Part shown: positions 46,498 through 55,319 of the stretch, one piece after another
Position numbering within the stretch: the stretch's first letter is position 1
Layout: each line of letters opens with the position of its first letter
Assembly (NCBI GenBank): GCA_009911175.1
Contig: QXWX01000015.1
Coordinates: 32,051-96,050, forward strand
From: Lachnospiraceae bacterium
GTDB lineage: Bacteria; Bacillota_A; Clostridia; Lachnospirales; Lachnospiraceae
Reading direction: 5' to 3'
Length of the DNA: 64,000 bases
The notes under the pieces: generated by a model
Seen by the model: the letters and a program-made list of their open reading frames with translations, nothing else
Told to the model about the DNA's origin: nothing
Databases searched by the model: none
Program-made: the position numbers and the translations under genes

Positions 46498-46564
46498 TGT
46501 TGGCGCGATGTTCACAGCAAATGGATTTTGCCGTGAGTGTAATGATGTGAAAAATGAAATGCAG

Positions 46565-46605
46565 GCCGCTATGAGAATGGGATAATTCTGTGGCGGCTTC
46601 TTTTC
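46565..46605 (+). terminator. intrinsic terminator
   Basis: GCCGC-TAT-GAGAAT pairs with ATTC-TGT-GGCGGC, followed by TTCTTTT. Confidence 0.78.
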
Positions 46606-46621
46606 ACGGAGGAAAAAACTC

Positions 46622-47458
46622 ATGATACAGGATATAGCTCCGCATCATCTGGACAATGCATACCGTCCTGTCCCGCCGGACCGGGACAGTATAGCCTTGT
46701 GTTATGAAGGACGCGCCTGTCTGATGAAACGAGCGGGAGAAGAGATCATTTTTCCAAGATTTGCGGATCTGGAGAAAGAAAATACGGAGATTTACAAAGC
46801 TTATACCTATCTGTTCCAGGTAGATGAAGAACGGTATTATCTGGTCACGGAAGCAAAATGGGACTGTCTGTCTGACTTTGAGCTGGAGGATCTGACTGTT
46901 TTCCGACAGGCCGAACCACAGTACAGGGCATTTGCCGGAATTACGGGTCATCAGTTATACCATTGGTATCAGGCCCACCGGTACTGCGGACAGTGTGGTT
47001 CTCCCACAAAGCCGGACGGGAAAGAGCGGATGCTGTATTGTGAAACATGCCGTTCCATGGAATATCCCAGGATCTGCCCTGCCGTGATCATCGGCGTGAC
47101 AGACGGAAACCGGCTTCTGCTTTCCAAATATGCAGGGCGGACATATAAAAAATATGCGCTCCTTGCGGGCTACACGGAAATCGGGGAGACGATGGAAGAG
47201 ACCGTGGCACGGGAGGTCATGGAAGAGGTGGGGCTGAAGGTGAAGAATATCCGCTACTATAAAAGCCAGCCGTGGGCGTTCAGCGATACCATTTTGATGG
47301 GCTTTTACTGTGATCTGGACGGATCGGATGAGATCCGGCTGGATGAGGAAGAACTGGCGCTGGCGGAGTGGTTCGAACGGGAGGAGATTCCGGTCACGCC
47401 ATCCAGGGACAGCCTGACCAATGAGATGATCATGCGGTTTAAGAATGGAAGAATATAA
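46622..47458 (+). CDS. nudC: NAD+/NADH diphosphatase (NudC)
   Basis: Cleaves NAD(H) to NMN(H) and AMP and can remove NAD caps from RNA. A C4 zinc ribbon (YCGQCGSPTKPDGKERMLYCETC, near residues 118-140) precedes the Nudix box (AGYTEIGETMEETVAREVMEEVG). The family-specific SQPWAFSDTILMGF follows; the usual SQPWPFPxS is altered at three positions, which may affect substrate preference. Length is 278 aa. GGAGG lies 10 bases before ATG. Confidence 0.94.
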   Translation: MIQDIAPHHLDNAYRPVPPDRDSIALCYEGRACLMKRAGEEIIFPRFADLEKENTEIYKAYTYLFQVDEERYYLVTEAKWDCLSDFELEDLTVFRQAEPQYRAFAGITGHQLYHWYQAHRYCGQCGSPTKPDGKERMLYCETCRSMEYPRICPAVIIGVTDGNRLLLSKYAGRTYKKYALLAGYTEIGETMEETVAREVMEEVGLKVKNIRYYKSQPWAFSDTILMGFYCDLDGSDEIRLDEEELALAEWFEREEIPVTPSRDSLTNEMIMRFKNGRI

Positions 47459-47579
47459 GCGATGTAATGCGCGGCTGAATAAAACAGCATGGTACTTAAG
47501 CTTGCGGAAAGTAAACAAGAAGCAAAAGAATTTGGTATAGCATTTGCCAATTGAATATATAAATGAGAAAGGAAGAAAC

Positions 47580-48005
47580 ATGATGAGAGCAGAATTTGAC
47601 GAAACCTTGATTACAGGAAACGAGATGATCGATTCCCAGCACAAAGAACTGATCGGCAAGATCAACGGATTGCTGGACAGCTGTGAGGACGGCAATGACA
47701 AGCTGGCGGCGGTCAAGACGCTGGACTATCTGGCGGAATATACGGATTTCCATTTTACGGCGGAGGAAAAGCTGCAGGAGGAAATGGAGTATCCGGGGAT
47801 AAAAGAGCACAAAGAAGAGCATGCTAAGCTGAGAAAGGTGGTAGATGAGCTCCACCAGATGCTTGTGGAGGAGGAAGGGCCGACGCCGGCATTTGTAGAG
47901 CAGGTGAACCGCAACGTGATCGACTGGCTGTACCGGCATATTAAAGGATTTGACCGTTCCGTAGCGGAATACAGGTTTATGCGCGGGAACAGCGCGAATC
48001 TGTAA
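47580..48005 (+). CDS. bacteriohemerythrin
   Basis: A di-iron O2-binding four-helix protein, useful to anaerobes for oxygen scavenging or sensing. The iron ligands are visible in IDSQHKELI, TDFHFTAEEKLQEE, HKEEHAKL and YRHIKGFD. Length is 141 aa from ATG 47580, behind AAAGGAAG; ATG 47583 is equally possible. No fused signalling domain. It lies between nudC and lon, both stress-related, though on separate transcripts. Confidence 0.94.
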   Translation: MMRAEFDETLITGNEMIDSQHKELIGKINGLLDSCEDGNDKLAAVKTLDYLAEYTDFHFTAEEKLQEEMEYPGIKEHKEEHAKLRKVVDELHQMLVEEEGPTPAFVEQVNRNVIDWLYRHIKGFDRSVAEYRFMRGNSANL

Positions 48006-48126
48006 GAGACGGAAGACTCATCGAACGTGACTGATTTTGAGTATCAGAAAAGCAGTTCGCTTTTATGCGGATCAGGACAGCAGAGAAAGATCGTTTCCTG
48101 CTGCAGGATCGATAAGGAATACGAAG

Positions 48127-48164
48127 GAGTGGTTTGTAATCATGCATGCAAATCACTCTTTTAT
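48127..48164 (+). terminator. terminator in the gap before lon
   Basis: GAGTGGTTTG (48127-48136) pairs with CAAATCACTC (48149-48158) with one wobble, followed by TTTTATA. It is 120 bases past the bacteriohemerythrin stop. Confidence 0.7.
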
Positions 48165-48235
48165 ATAGAAGTATTACGACTCCGCTTTTGGCTTATGCGG
48201 GTGAAGTGAATTCCAGCTATAAAATATATCAATTA

Positions 48236-48272
48236 GTTACAATTTACGGTCGGCCAGGCTATGAATTGTAAC
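48236..48272. repeat. copy C of the dispersed 37-nt palindrome
   Basis: GTTACAATTTACGG ... CTATGAATTGTAAC, exactly 37 bases, with perfect GTTACAATT/AATTGTAAC arms and centre GGTCGGCCAGGC. It lies just upstream of the lon promoter. Confidence 0.7.
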
Positions 48273-48299
48273 AGCAATTATCTTCAAGCGACTCTATGC

Positions 48300-48328
48300 T
48301 TTACAAATGACGGGAAGTGTGGTATGGT
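48300..48328 (+). promoter_or_regulatory. predicted sigma-A promoter of lon
   Basis: TTTACA (48300-48305), 17 bases, TATGGT (48323-48328). The expected start of transcription falls at the edge of the CIRCE operator. Confidence 0.7.
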
Positions 48329-48338
48329 TACAAATAGG

Positions 48339-48365
48339 TTAGCACTCGGTCGAATAGAGTGCTGA
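48339..48365 (+). promoter_or_regulatory. CIRCE operator (HrcA binding site) upstream of lon
   Basis: TTAGCACTC, nine bases (GGTCGAATA), GAGTGCTGA. This matches the CIRCE consensus TTAGCACTC-N9-GAGTGCTAA at 17 of 18 arm positions with the exact spacing. It ends 17 bases before the lon ATG and lies just downstream of the predicted promoter, as expected for HrcA repression. Confidence 0.95.
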
Positions 48366-48382
48366 CAGAAGGAGAGACTGTT

Positions 48383-50647
48383 ATGATTACAATACCCATT
48401 TATGATATGATCATTTTGCCGGATGTGACCTATTATTTTAAGAAAGACGTACTGAAGGATCTGGGGGCACAGGGCGCCGAGAAGGGGGATCAGCTCCTGT
48501 TTCTTATGCTGAAAGAGGATAAGAGCAGGAAGGACATGACCATGTCAGATTTCTATCCGATCGGTGTGATCGGGGAACTGGAGACCATTGACGGGGACGG
48601 CAATGTGAGCGTCAAGACCGGGGAGCGGGTGGAGGTATCGGATCTGCAGGTGACAGAGGAAGCCATTGAGGCGTCGGTGTCAGTCAGAAAAGTGGAGGAG
48701 GACATCGAGTCCGAAGAGATCCAGGAGCGTTTTGAGAAAATGCGCTCCACGCTGCTTCATTTTATACAGGGATTCCAGTGGGGAATCTGGGCGCGCAGCT
48801 ATGTCCTGCACTGGAAGTCCATGAATGAGGTGGTATCTGCCCTGTCCGGATATCTCACACTGTCAGACGATGAGAAATATGCGATCCTTGCCTCAGATAC
48901 GGTATCCGAGCGTATGGAACGGATCGAAAAAGCAATCTATGAATTTATCGAGATGGCCAGAGTCAGCGAGGAAGCGGAGACGGCGCAGCAGGAGAAGCAC
49001 GAGAAGGTCTATCGGGAAGAAGCCATCAAGAAGCAGATCGATTTTCTGCAGAGGCAGCTCGACGAGATGCATCCGGAAAATGTCTCCGATATCCGGAAGT
49101 TTGAACAAAAGCTCCAGGATTCCGGGATGAACCAGGATGCGAGAAAGGAAGCCGACAAGGTTCTGAACCGGATGAAGCAGGAAGGGAAGGACAGCCACGA
49201 GTACGGGCTGCTCTATGACTATCTGGACTTTGTTACCAGCCTGTCCTGGAAAAAAATGGACGCGGAGGATGTGGATCTGAAAGAATCCGAGGAAATCCTG
49301 GACCGCGAGCATTACGGACTGAAAAAGGTGAAGCAGAGGATCGTGCAGCAAATGGCGGTGATGGCGCTCAAACAGAGCCAGTCCGGCTCGATCCTGCTGT
49401 TTGTAGGCGCGCCGGGAACCGGAAAGACGAGTATCGGCCAGAGCATTGCGGAGGCCCTGCACCGGAAGTATGTCCGGGTCAGCTTAGGCGGCGTGCGCGA
49501 CGAGGCGGAGATCCGGGGACACCGCAGAACCTACGTGGGTGCCATGCCGGGCAGGATCATGGAGGGGATGAAGCGCTGCGGGACCTCCAATCCGGTGATG
49601 GTATTGGATGAGGTGGATAAGCTGTCCAGGGATTACAGCGGCGATCCGGCAAGCGCGCTGCTGGAAGTATTGGATCCGGAGCAGAATAATAATTTTACGG
49701 ATCATTATATGAATGTGCCTTACGACCTGTCGGATGTGCTGTTTGTATGTACGGCCAATACCACGGACACGATACCGGAGCCTTTGCTGAACCGGATGGA
49801 GGTGATCCAGTTCCCGGGCTACACGGCGGTGGAGAAGTTCCAGATCGCGAGGAAGCATCTGCTGCCCAAAGCCATGAAGGGAATGGGAATCAAGGCCCAG
49901 AACCTGAAAGTGACGGATCAGGCTGTCCAGGCCATCATCAGTGATTATACCAGGGAATCCGGCGTGCGCGGACTGAAAAAGCGGCTGGACGGCCTATGCA
50001 GATACGCGGCGGTGAAGCTGGTCAAGGGCGAGCAGAAGAGCATCACGGTGAGCCCCAAAAGGCTGCCGGAATTTTTGGACCGGAAGCCCATCCGGCATGA
50101 GGAAGCGCTGGAGGAGAAGAAGCAGGGGATTGTCACCGGGCTTGCATGGACGGCAGCAGGCGGGGAGATCCTTTTCGTAGAGACTTTATTTACCAAAGGG
50201 GAAGGAAAGGTGAAGGTCACCGGACAGCTCGGGGATGTGATGAAGGAGTCCGCCCAGATTGCGGTCAGCCTTGTAAAATCCAGATATCCCGAAGCGGCGG
50301 AGGCATTCAAGACCAATGACCTGCATATCCATGTGCCATCGGGCGCGGTTCCGAAGGACGGACCGTCAGCCGGGATCACCCTGACTACGGCCCTGGCGTC
50401 CTTAGTGACCAAAAAGCCGGTGAGCCCGGAATATGCTATGACAGGCGAGGTGTCCCTGCGGGGGACGGTGATGCCCATCGGCGGCCTGCCGGAAAAGCTG
50501 ATGGCAGCGCAGCGGGCCGGAATTTCCAAGGTATTTATACCGGAGGACAATGTGGATGATCTGGACGATGTGGCGGAGGAAGTGAAGGAGAAGCTGGAGA
50601 TCATACCGGTGAAGAAGGTAGAGGAAGTGCTGGAGAGGGTTCTTTGA
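48383..50647 (+). CDS. lon: ATP-dependent protease Lon
   Basis: A hexameric AAA+ protease that degrades misfolded and regulatory proteins. A divergent N-terminal LON domain (MITIPIYDMIILPDVTYYF) is followed by a long coiled coil (about 195-265). Then come Walker A GAPGTGKTS, LDEVDKL as Walker B, and the protease domain with catalytic Ser662 in PKDGPSAG and Lys705 in LPEKLMAA, 43 residues apart as in E. coli Lon. Length is 754 aa from ATG 48383 with AAGGAG upstream. A CIRCE operator lies directly before it, so it should be heat-induced through HrcA. Confidence 0.97.
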   Translation: MITIPIYDMIILPDVTYYFKKDVLKDLGAQGAEKGDQLLFLMLKEDKSRKDMTMSDFYPIGVIGELETIDGDGNVSVKTGERVEVSDLQVTEEAIEASVSVRKVEEDIESEEIQERFEKMRSTLLHFIQGFQWGIWARSYVLHWKSMNEVVSALSGYLTLSDDEKYAILASDTVSERMERIEKAIYEFIEMARVSEEAETAQQEKHEKVYREEAIKKQIDFLQRQLDEMHPENVSDIRKFEQKLQDSGMNQDARKEADKVLNRMKQEGKDSHEYGLLYDYLDFVTSLSWKKMDAEDVDLKESEEILDREHYGLKKVKQRIVQQMAVMALKQSQSGSILLFVGAPGTGKTSIGQSIAEALHRKYVRVSLGGVRDEAEIRGHRRTYVGAMPGRIMEGMKRCGTSNPVMVLDEVDKLSRDYSGDPASALLEVLDPEQNNNFTDHYMNVPYDLSDVLFVCTANTTDTIPEPLLNRMEVIQFPGYTAVEKFQIARKHLLPKAMKGMGIKAQNLKVTDQAVQAIISDYTRESGVRGLKKRLDGLCRYAAVKLVKGEQKSITVSPKRLPEFLDRKPIRHEEALEEKKQGIVTGLAWTAAGGEILFVETLFTKGEGKVKVTGQLGDVMKESAQIAVSLVKSRYPEAAEAFKTNDLHIHVPSGAVPKDGPSAGITLTTALASLVTKKPVSPEYAMTGEVSLRGTVMPIGGLPEKLMAAQRAGISKVFIPEDNVDDLDDVAEEVKEKLEIIPVKKVEEVLERVL

Positions 50648-50692
50648 GCTAAGGAACTGTCTCAAAATATTATGTATATCTTGCTTGCCTAA

Positions 50693-50764
50693 ATTTGTAT
50701 AGGCATCGTTGTCATCAGTCGCCGCAGCCCACTGCGGCTTCTTCTTCCGCCAGCCTATGCAAAT
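50693..50764. repeat. nested palindrome after lon, with inner terminator-like stem
   Basis: Outer arms ATTTGTATAGGC (50693-50704) and GCCTATGCAAAT (50753-50764) enclose GCCGCAG CCCA CTGCGGC (50721-50738), which is followed by TTCTTCTT. The inner stem is a plausible lon terminator. The outer arms suggest a compact repetitive element instead of, or as well as, a terminator. Confidence 0.6.
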
Positions 50765-50790
50765 ATACTGTTGATAAAAAAGAGGTTGGA

Positions 50791-51288
50791 ATGATGGTCA
50801 GTTTGAGTACATTGTGTTATATCGAAAAAGACGATCAATATTTGATGCTTCACAGGACGGTGAAGAAGAATGACATCAATAAGGACAAATGGATCGGTGT
50901 GGGCGGACATTTTGAAAAAGGGGAGAGCCCGGAGGAATGTCTGCTCCGTGAGGTGAAGGAAGAGACGGGATATACGCTGACGTCCTGGAAATACAGGGGA
51001 ATCGTGACGTTTCTCTATGGGGAGGACGTGACGGAGTACATGTCCCTCTATACGGCGGAAGGGTTTGAGGGAGAAGCGATTCCCTGTGACGAAGGAGAGC
51101 TGGAATGGGTGGAAAAGAAAAAGATCCAGGAGCTGGACATCTGGGAAGGGGATAAGATCTTCTTCCGGCTTTTGGAGGAAGGGTATCCATTCTTTTCTTT
51201 GAAGCTGGTCTATGACGCCAAGGGAACTCTGCTGTATGCGGCGCTGGATGGGAAGCAGATGGAATTAGACGCGCAGACAGACCGGTGA
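50791..51288 (+). CDS. Nudix hydrolase, MutT/8-oxo-dGTP-type
   Basis: Probably removes oxidised nucleotides. STLCYIEKDDQYLMLHR at the start and the Nudix box GGHFEKGESPEECLLREVKEETG at about 38-60 match the 8-oxo-dGTP diphosphatase group of Firmicutes. ELEWVEKKKIQELDIWEGDKIF completes the typical tail. Length is 165 aa from ATG 50791 (or 164 from 50794), with AGAGG upstream. It lies downstream of the lon hairpin and converges with the kinase-like gene. Confidence 0.91.
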   Translation: MMVSLSTLCYIEKDDQYLMLHRTVKKNDINKDKWIGVGGHFEKGESPEECLLREVKEETGYTLTSWKYRGIVTFLYGEDVTEYMSLYTAEGFEGEAIPCDEGELEWVEKKKIQELDIWEGDKIFFRLLEEGYPFFSLKLVYDAKGTLLYAALDGKQMELDAQTDR

Positions 51289-51312
51289 TCACGCAGAGAA
51301 CCGGATGGACAG

Positions 51313-51377
51313 AAAACCTGCATCCGGAACCGGGCAGACTCTTTTACAGAAGCGTGCAGATCCCGGATACAGGTTTT
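51313..51377. terminator. hairpin between convergent genes
   Basis: AAAACCTGCATCCGG (51313-51327) pairs with CCGGATACAGGTTTT (51363-51377) with one wobble. The outer A/T runs suit a bidirectional terminator for the Nudix (+) and kinase-like (-) genes. Confidence 0.6.
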
Positions 51378-51449
51378 GGAGATGTTTTTGGATACGGGAA
51401 AACAGGCGGACGCTGGTGATGCCGCCGCTTTGGCCGTATGTATGTTCAA

Positions 51450-52076
51450 TTAGTTGACGTCGGCAGCAGATTCAGGGCAGTAGCGGTCTTCATAGGCGGC
51501 CTTTAAGATCTGGACAGCCTGTGTTTCCGTAAATCGGCTGCTGTCGATGCACAGATCGTAAGAAGTGATGTCCAGCCATTTCTCATCTGTAAAATACTCG
51601 TAATAATTGCGCCGCTCTTTGTCCATCTTCTTTACATAAACACGCGCGTCCCGTTCCGGAATATCCATCCGTTCGGCAGCCGTTGATACCCGGAAGTCGA
51701 AGGGGGCGTGGATAAACACGCGCAAAGCCTGCTTTTCCAGGATATGTCCGGCACATCGCCCGATGATGACACAGTCCTCACGTTGGGAAAGGGAGAGGAT
51801 GATTTCGCTTTCGGCCTGGTAGAGTACGTCATTCATGGGATAAAAGCGGTATTGGGGCGCCATCTGCATTGGTTCGTCCAGGGGATAACGCCATTGGCTG
51901 GCACGCTTTTCGTCTACTTTCTGCAGTTCTTCATATGGGATGCCTTCCTTTTCGCTGGCAATCCGGATGAGTTCCTTGTCATAGTAATGGATTCCCAACT
52001 CGTCCGACAGTGCCTTTCCAATCTTTCTCCCATTGCTCCCATACATCCGATTGATGGTAATGATTCGTTTTGTCAT
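51450..52076 (-). CDS. cytidylate kinase-like family protein
   Basis: A P-loop kinase-like protein of the cytidylate-kinase-2 family. ITINRMYGSNGRKIGKALSDELG holds a variant P-loop, GIHYYDKELIRIASEKEGI follows, then CVIIGRCAGHIL and the lid-type region RRNYYEYFTDEKWLDITSYDLCIDSSRF. Length is 208 aa. The housekeeping cmk is a different gene; this family often lies beside membrane or nucleotide genes and its substrate is not known. AAAGGAG precedes the ATG. Confidence 0.88.
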   Translation of the reverse strand: MTKRIITINRMYGSNGRKIGKALSDELGIHYYDKELIRIASEKEGIPYEELQKVDEKRASQWRYPLDEPMQMAPQYRFYPMNDVLYQAESEIILSLSQREDCVIIGRCAGHILEKQALRVFIHAPFDFRVSTAAERMDIPERDARVYVKKMDKERRNYYEYFTDEKWLDITSYDLCIDSSRFTETQAVQILKAAYEDRYCPESAADVN

Positions 52077-52319
52077 ATTACAGGGCTCCTTTCACTTCCG
52101 TGCCGCGCAGCAGGCTGCATGGCATCGGGATACCTTGGTGTGCAGAAAAACCGCGGGCGGCGGGATTTCTGCAGTGGAAAAATATCGGTTTCTATGAATA
52201 CATTATAACAGAATTTTCAGAAAATGACTATAAAAAGAGGGGGATCCGGAATATGTTGCCCATGTAATGAGGTACTATTTGGGAGGAAATTTGTTTGCGG
52301 GATTATTTGGAACAGCCAG

Positions 52320-52475
52320 ATGGTGTCGGTGGCAATGGCACAGCTTGGAAATGAAGGCGGTCAGAAGTTCTGGTCGTGGTATGGGGTTTCACATAGAGAA
52401 GAATGATGTGCCTGCTTTGTCAGCTGGCGCGCGGAACAGCGCGGTTTGATCACGGGCGGGGTGGCAAAAGGATAA
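52320..52475 (+). pseudogene. broken CHAP-type cell-wall hydrolase fragment
   Basis: The frame reads MVSVAMAQLGNEGGQKFWSW, YGVSHREE, a TGA (52404-52406), then CACFVSWRAEQRGLITGGVAKG and TAA. Intact relatives have EEWCACFVSWCAD, so the TGA stands where Trp (TGG) belongs, with the catalytic Cys just after it. No signal peptide, upstream start or downstream domain is left. It is a decayed remnant inside the 623-base gap before the glycan locus. Confidence 0.65.
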
Positions 52476-52498
52476 GCGAGTTCTCAGGCCAGGTGACA

Positions 52499-52508
52499 TT
52501 AACGTTAA
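52499..52508. promoter_or_regulatory. palindrome TTAACGTTAA, possible LacI-family operator
   Basis: A perfect 10-base palindrome with the central CG typical of LacI-family operators. It lies about 190 bases before the GH2 gene in an AT-rich stretch. No LacI-type gene is inside the window, so this is tentative. Confidence 0.35.
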
Positions 52509-52699
52509 AAAACAGACAATTCGCGTGTAAATTTGTATTTCATCTCATGGTTATGTTACACTTTTTGATAACCGGGACCTGCATAAATAATGTAGGAAAT
52601 GTATTCGGGCACTATGGAAATATAGGGAAATAATGGAGACAAGCTGTACAGGATATTTTCCTATGGTTCTTGAGAAGGAAACAGGAAAGGAAGCATAAG

Positions 52700-55114
52700 A
52701 TGAGAAAAGTGGATTTTAACGAAGGCTGGACCTGTAAATGCCTGACATATGACGAGGCGGAGTATCCAGTTGCTCTGCCTCATGACGCTATGTGGTCAGA
52801 GGCCCGTACAGAGACAAGTAAGGGAGAGAATAATATCGGGTGGTTTGAGGGCGGAGACTATGAATACCGGAAATTATTTTTTGTATCAGAAGATGACCGG
52901 GCCAAGAAGATCCTGATAGAATTTGAAGGAGTCTATCATAATGCAGAGGTCTTTCTCAATGGGAAAAAGATTCTGTCCCGTCCCTACGGCTATACCAACT
53001 TTTATGTGGATACAAAAGATGCGCTGCTTTACGGTGAGGAAAATGAAATCTGTGTGATCGCCCATAATTCGGATCAGCCCAACAGCCGTTGGTATCCGGG
53101 AACCGGAATATACCGCCCGGTATTTCTCTGGATTGGAGAGGAAAAGCACATTCCGGTTAACGGTGTGCGGATCCGCGCCGTCAGTTATGAACCTGCTGTT
53201 ATAGAGGTGGAAGTCAAAACTACTATAAATGGCCGAGTGAAGATTGAGATTGTTGATGACAGCGAAAAGTGCGTGGAAGTAAAAGAACTGGATACAGAAT
53301 CTCAAGCTTCTGTCCAGATGCGGATTCCGTCTCCAAAACTCTGGAACTGCGATACTCCAAATCTGTATCGCTGTAAAGTGACATTCGGGGAAGACGTCGT
53401 GGAAGAGCATTTTGGAATCCGGCTTCTGGAGTGGAACAAAGATGCAGGCCTCACCATCAATGGAAAACGTGTTATCCTCTGCGGCGCCTGCATCCACCAC
53501 GACAATGGAATCCTGGGGGCATGTGCCTTCCCGGAAGCAGAGGAACGGAAAGTGCGGATTTTGAAGGAACAGGGATACAATGCCCTGCGTTCCGCCCATA
53601 ATCCCTGCTCCAAAGCCATTTTGGATGCCTGTGACCGTCTGGGCATGTTGGTGATGGATGAATATGTGGATGTATGGTATATCCACAAGACAGAGCATGA
53701 TTATGTGGATCACCTCCCCCGCTGGTGGAAGCAGGATCTGAAAGATATGGTGGAAAAGGATTACAACCATCCGTCCGTCATTATGTATTCCACAGGAAAT
53801 GAGGTATCGGAGACTGCCCAGAAAAAAGGAATAAAGCTGACAGGCCAGCTTACCCAGTACCTTCATTCTCTGGACAGCACCAGGCCGGTAACCTGCGGGA
53901 TCAATATTTTCTTTAACTTTTTAAGTTCCATCGGTTTTGGGGTTTACAGTGACGACAAGGCAAAAAAGAACGCCCAGGCGGCGGAGAAGAATGCTCAGGC
54001 AGCACGAAAGAAAACAGATGCAGGGAAGGAAAAAAAGAAAAAACCGGTGGGAAGTGAATTTTATAATACTCTGGCCTGCCTTGCCGGGGATTATTTCATG
54101 AAATGCGGAGCCACGCTGTACCCCTGCGATTTAAAAACCAGAGACGCATTTGCCAATATGGATATTGCAGGTTATAATTACGGCATCTTCCGCTATCTTC
54201 ATGACCTCAAAAAATATCCGGACCGTCTGATTCTGGGAACAGAGACGTTCTGCAAGGATGCATATTCTTTCTGGGAAAAAGCAAAACAGAATCCACGCAT
54301 TCTGGGAGATTTTGTATGGGCCGGTATGGACTATATCGGAGAGACGGGTGACGGAGCCGCAGAATATTCGGACTATAAAGAAGAAAATCCGGCCTGCCGC
54401 ATGACCGGAGGCAACGGGCGTGTGGATCTGCTCGGAAAACCACGGGCAGAGGCCGCATTTACCCGAGTCGCCTTTGAGCGGGAAAAGGGGCCGCTCATTG
54501 CGGTCAACCCGGTATACCAGAAGGAGAAGCTGAACCTGACCGGGTGGCAGCTGACGAAGGCGCTGGAAAGCTGGTCGTGGCACGGGTGTCAGGGGCAGAC
54601 AGCCACGGTGGAAGTGTACGCAAGGGCCGCAGAAGTGGAACTTCTGGTGAACGGGCAGGCCGTGGGCAGAAAAAGCTATAAAAATACATGCCGCAGGGTA
54701 TTTAAAACAAAATACGAGGATGGAGAAATCACGGCGGTTTCCTATGACAGCATGGGCAGGATCATCGGTCGCCGGACTTTGAAAACAGCAGGGGAAGATA
54801 TCCGGCTCAGGATTTGTCCGGAACAGCAGGAAGTAAAGCCAGGGAAGCTTGTGTTTATTCCGCTCCAATATACAGATGCAGAAGGGATCTGGAAGCCGAT
54901 GGCGCGGGAGCGGCTGAAGGTATCTGTGGAAAACGGAGTCCTGATGGGGCTTGGCAGTGCAAATGCATATGTAAAAGGAAATTACGCGCAGGATACGGCG
55001 GACACCTATTATGGGGAGGCCATGGCGGTTGTCAGGGCCGGGGAAGCCGGTGTGGTAACCGTAACGGTGGAAGACAGCCGGGGGAGCCATACCGCAGAGG
55101 TTCTGTGTAAATAA
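52700..55114 (+). CDS. glycoside hydrolase family 2 (beta-galactosidase/glucuronidase-like)
   Basis: Cleaves a beta-linked sugar inside the cell; no signal peptide. A jelly-roll sugar-binding domain (YRKLFFVSEDDR ... NSRWYPGTGIYRPVFLW), an Ig-like domain and the TIM barrel follow. The acid/base is Glu368 in YSTGNEVSE and the nucleophile Glu515 in LGTETFCKD. Residues about 425-455 are an insertion very rich in Lys, Ala and Gln. Two further C-terminal Ig-like domains bring the length to 804 aa. ATG 52700 has AAAGGAAG upstream. It begins a glycan-use locus. Confidence 0.93.
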   Translation: MRKVDFNEGWTCKCLTYDEAEYPVALPHDAMWSEARTETSKGENNIGWFEGGDYEYRKLFFVSEDDRAKKILIEFEGVYHNAEVFLNGKKILSRPYGYTNFYVDTKDALLYGEENEICVIAHNSDQPNSRWYPGTGIYRPVFLWIGEEKHIPVNGVRIRAVSYEPAVIEVEVKTTINGRVKIEIVDDSEKCVEVKELDTESQASVQMRIPSPKLWNCDTPNLYRCKVTFGEDVVEEHFGIRLLEWNKDAGLTINGKRVILCGACIHHDNGILGACAFPEAEERKVRILKEQGYNALRSAHNPCSKAILDACDRLGMLVMDEYVDVWYIHKTEHDYVDHLPRWWKQDLKDMVEKDYNHPSVIMYSTGNEVSETAQKKGIKLTGQLTQYLHSLDSTRPVTCGINIFFNFLSSIGFGVYSDDKAKKNAQAAEKNAQAARKKTDAGKEKKKKPVGSEFYNTLACLAGDYFMKCGATLYPCDLKTRDAFANMDIAGYNYGIFRYLHDLKKYPDRLILGTETFCKDAYSFWEKAKQNPRILGDFVWAGMDYIGETGDGAAEYSDYKEENPACRMTGGNGRVDLLGKPRAEAAFTRVAFEREKGPLIAVNPVYQKEKLNLTGWQLTKALESWSWHGCQGQTATVEVYARAAEVELLVNGQAVGRKSYKNTCRRVFKTKYEDGEITAVSYDSMGRIIGRRTLKTAGEDIRLRICPEQQEVKPGKLVFIPLQYTDAEGIWKPMARERLKVSVENGVLMGLGSANAYVKGNYAQDTADTYYGEAMAVVRAGEAGVVTVTVEDSRGSHTAEVLCK

Positions 55115-55277
55115 AAATATATAAAGTGATTGCTGGACATAATGGCAAGGGCAAAAGAGCATCCATAAATACAGCGAACAGAGGGGACTTTTGAGTTTGG
55201 ACGAAAATAACCGGCCCCTCCATTCGCGTCAAAAAAAGTGCAGCTGACGTTCCTGGCCATCTGCCGGAAAAAAGACA

Positions 55278-55286
55278 TGCTATAAT
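55278..55286 (+). promoter_or_regulatory. extended -10 promoter of the GH3 gene
   Basis: TGCTATAAT (TG-N-TATAAT) about 34 bases before the GH3 start; no good -35 box, as usual for extended -10 promoters. Confidence 0.6.
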
Positions 55287-55319
55287 CCTTACATCAAAAA
55301 GAGAAAGGGAGAGAAAGAG

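Noticed and set aside
48027..48209. 60-codon plus-strand frame before lon
   Set aside because: No ribosome binding site, no family, and it overlaps a terminator hairpin.
52224..52406. Open frames of about 60 codons in the 52.2-52.4 kb gap as intact genes
   Set aside because: One frame contains the CHAP fragment with a stop, the other has no motif; best seen as decayed DNA.
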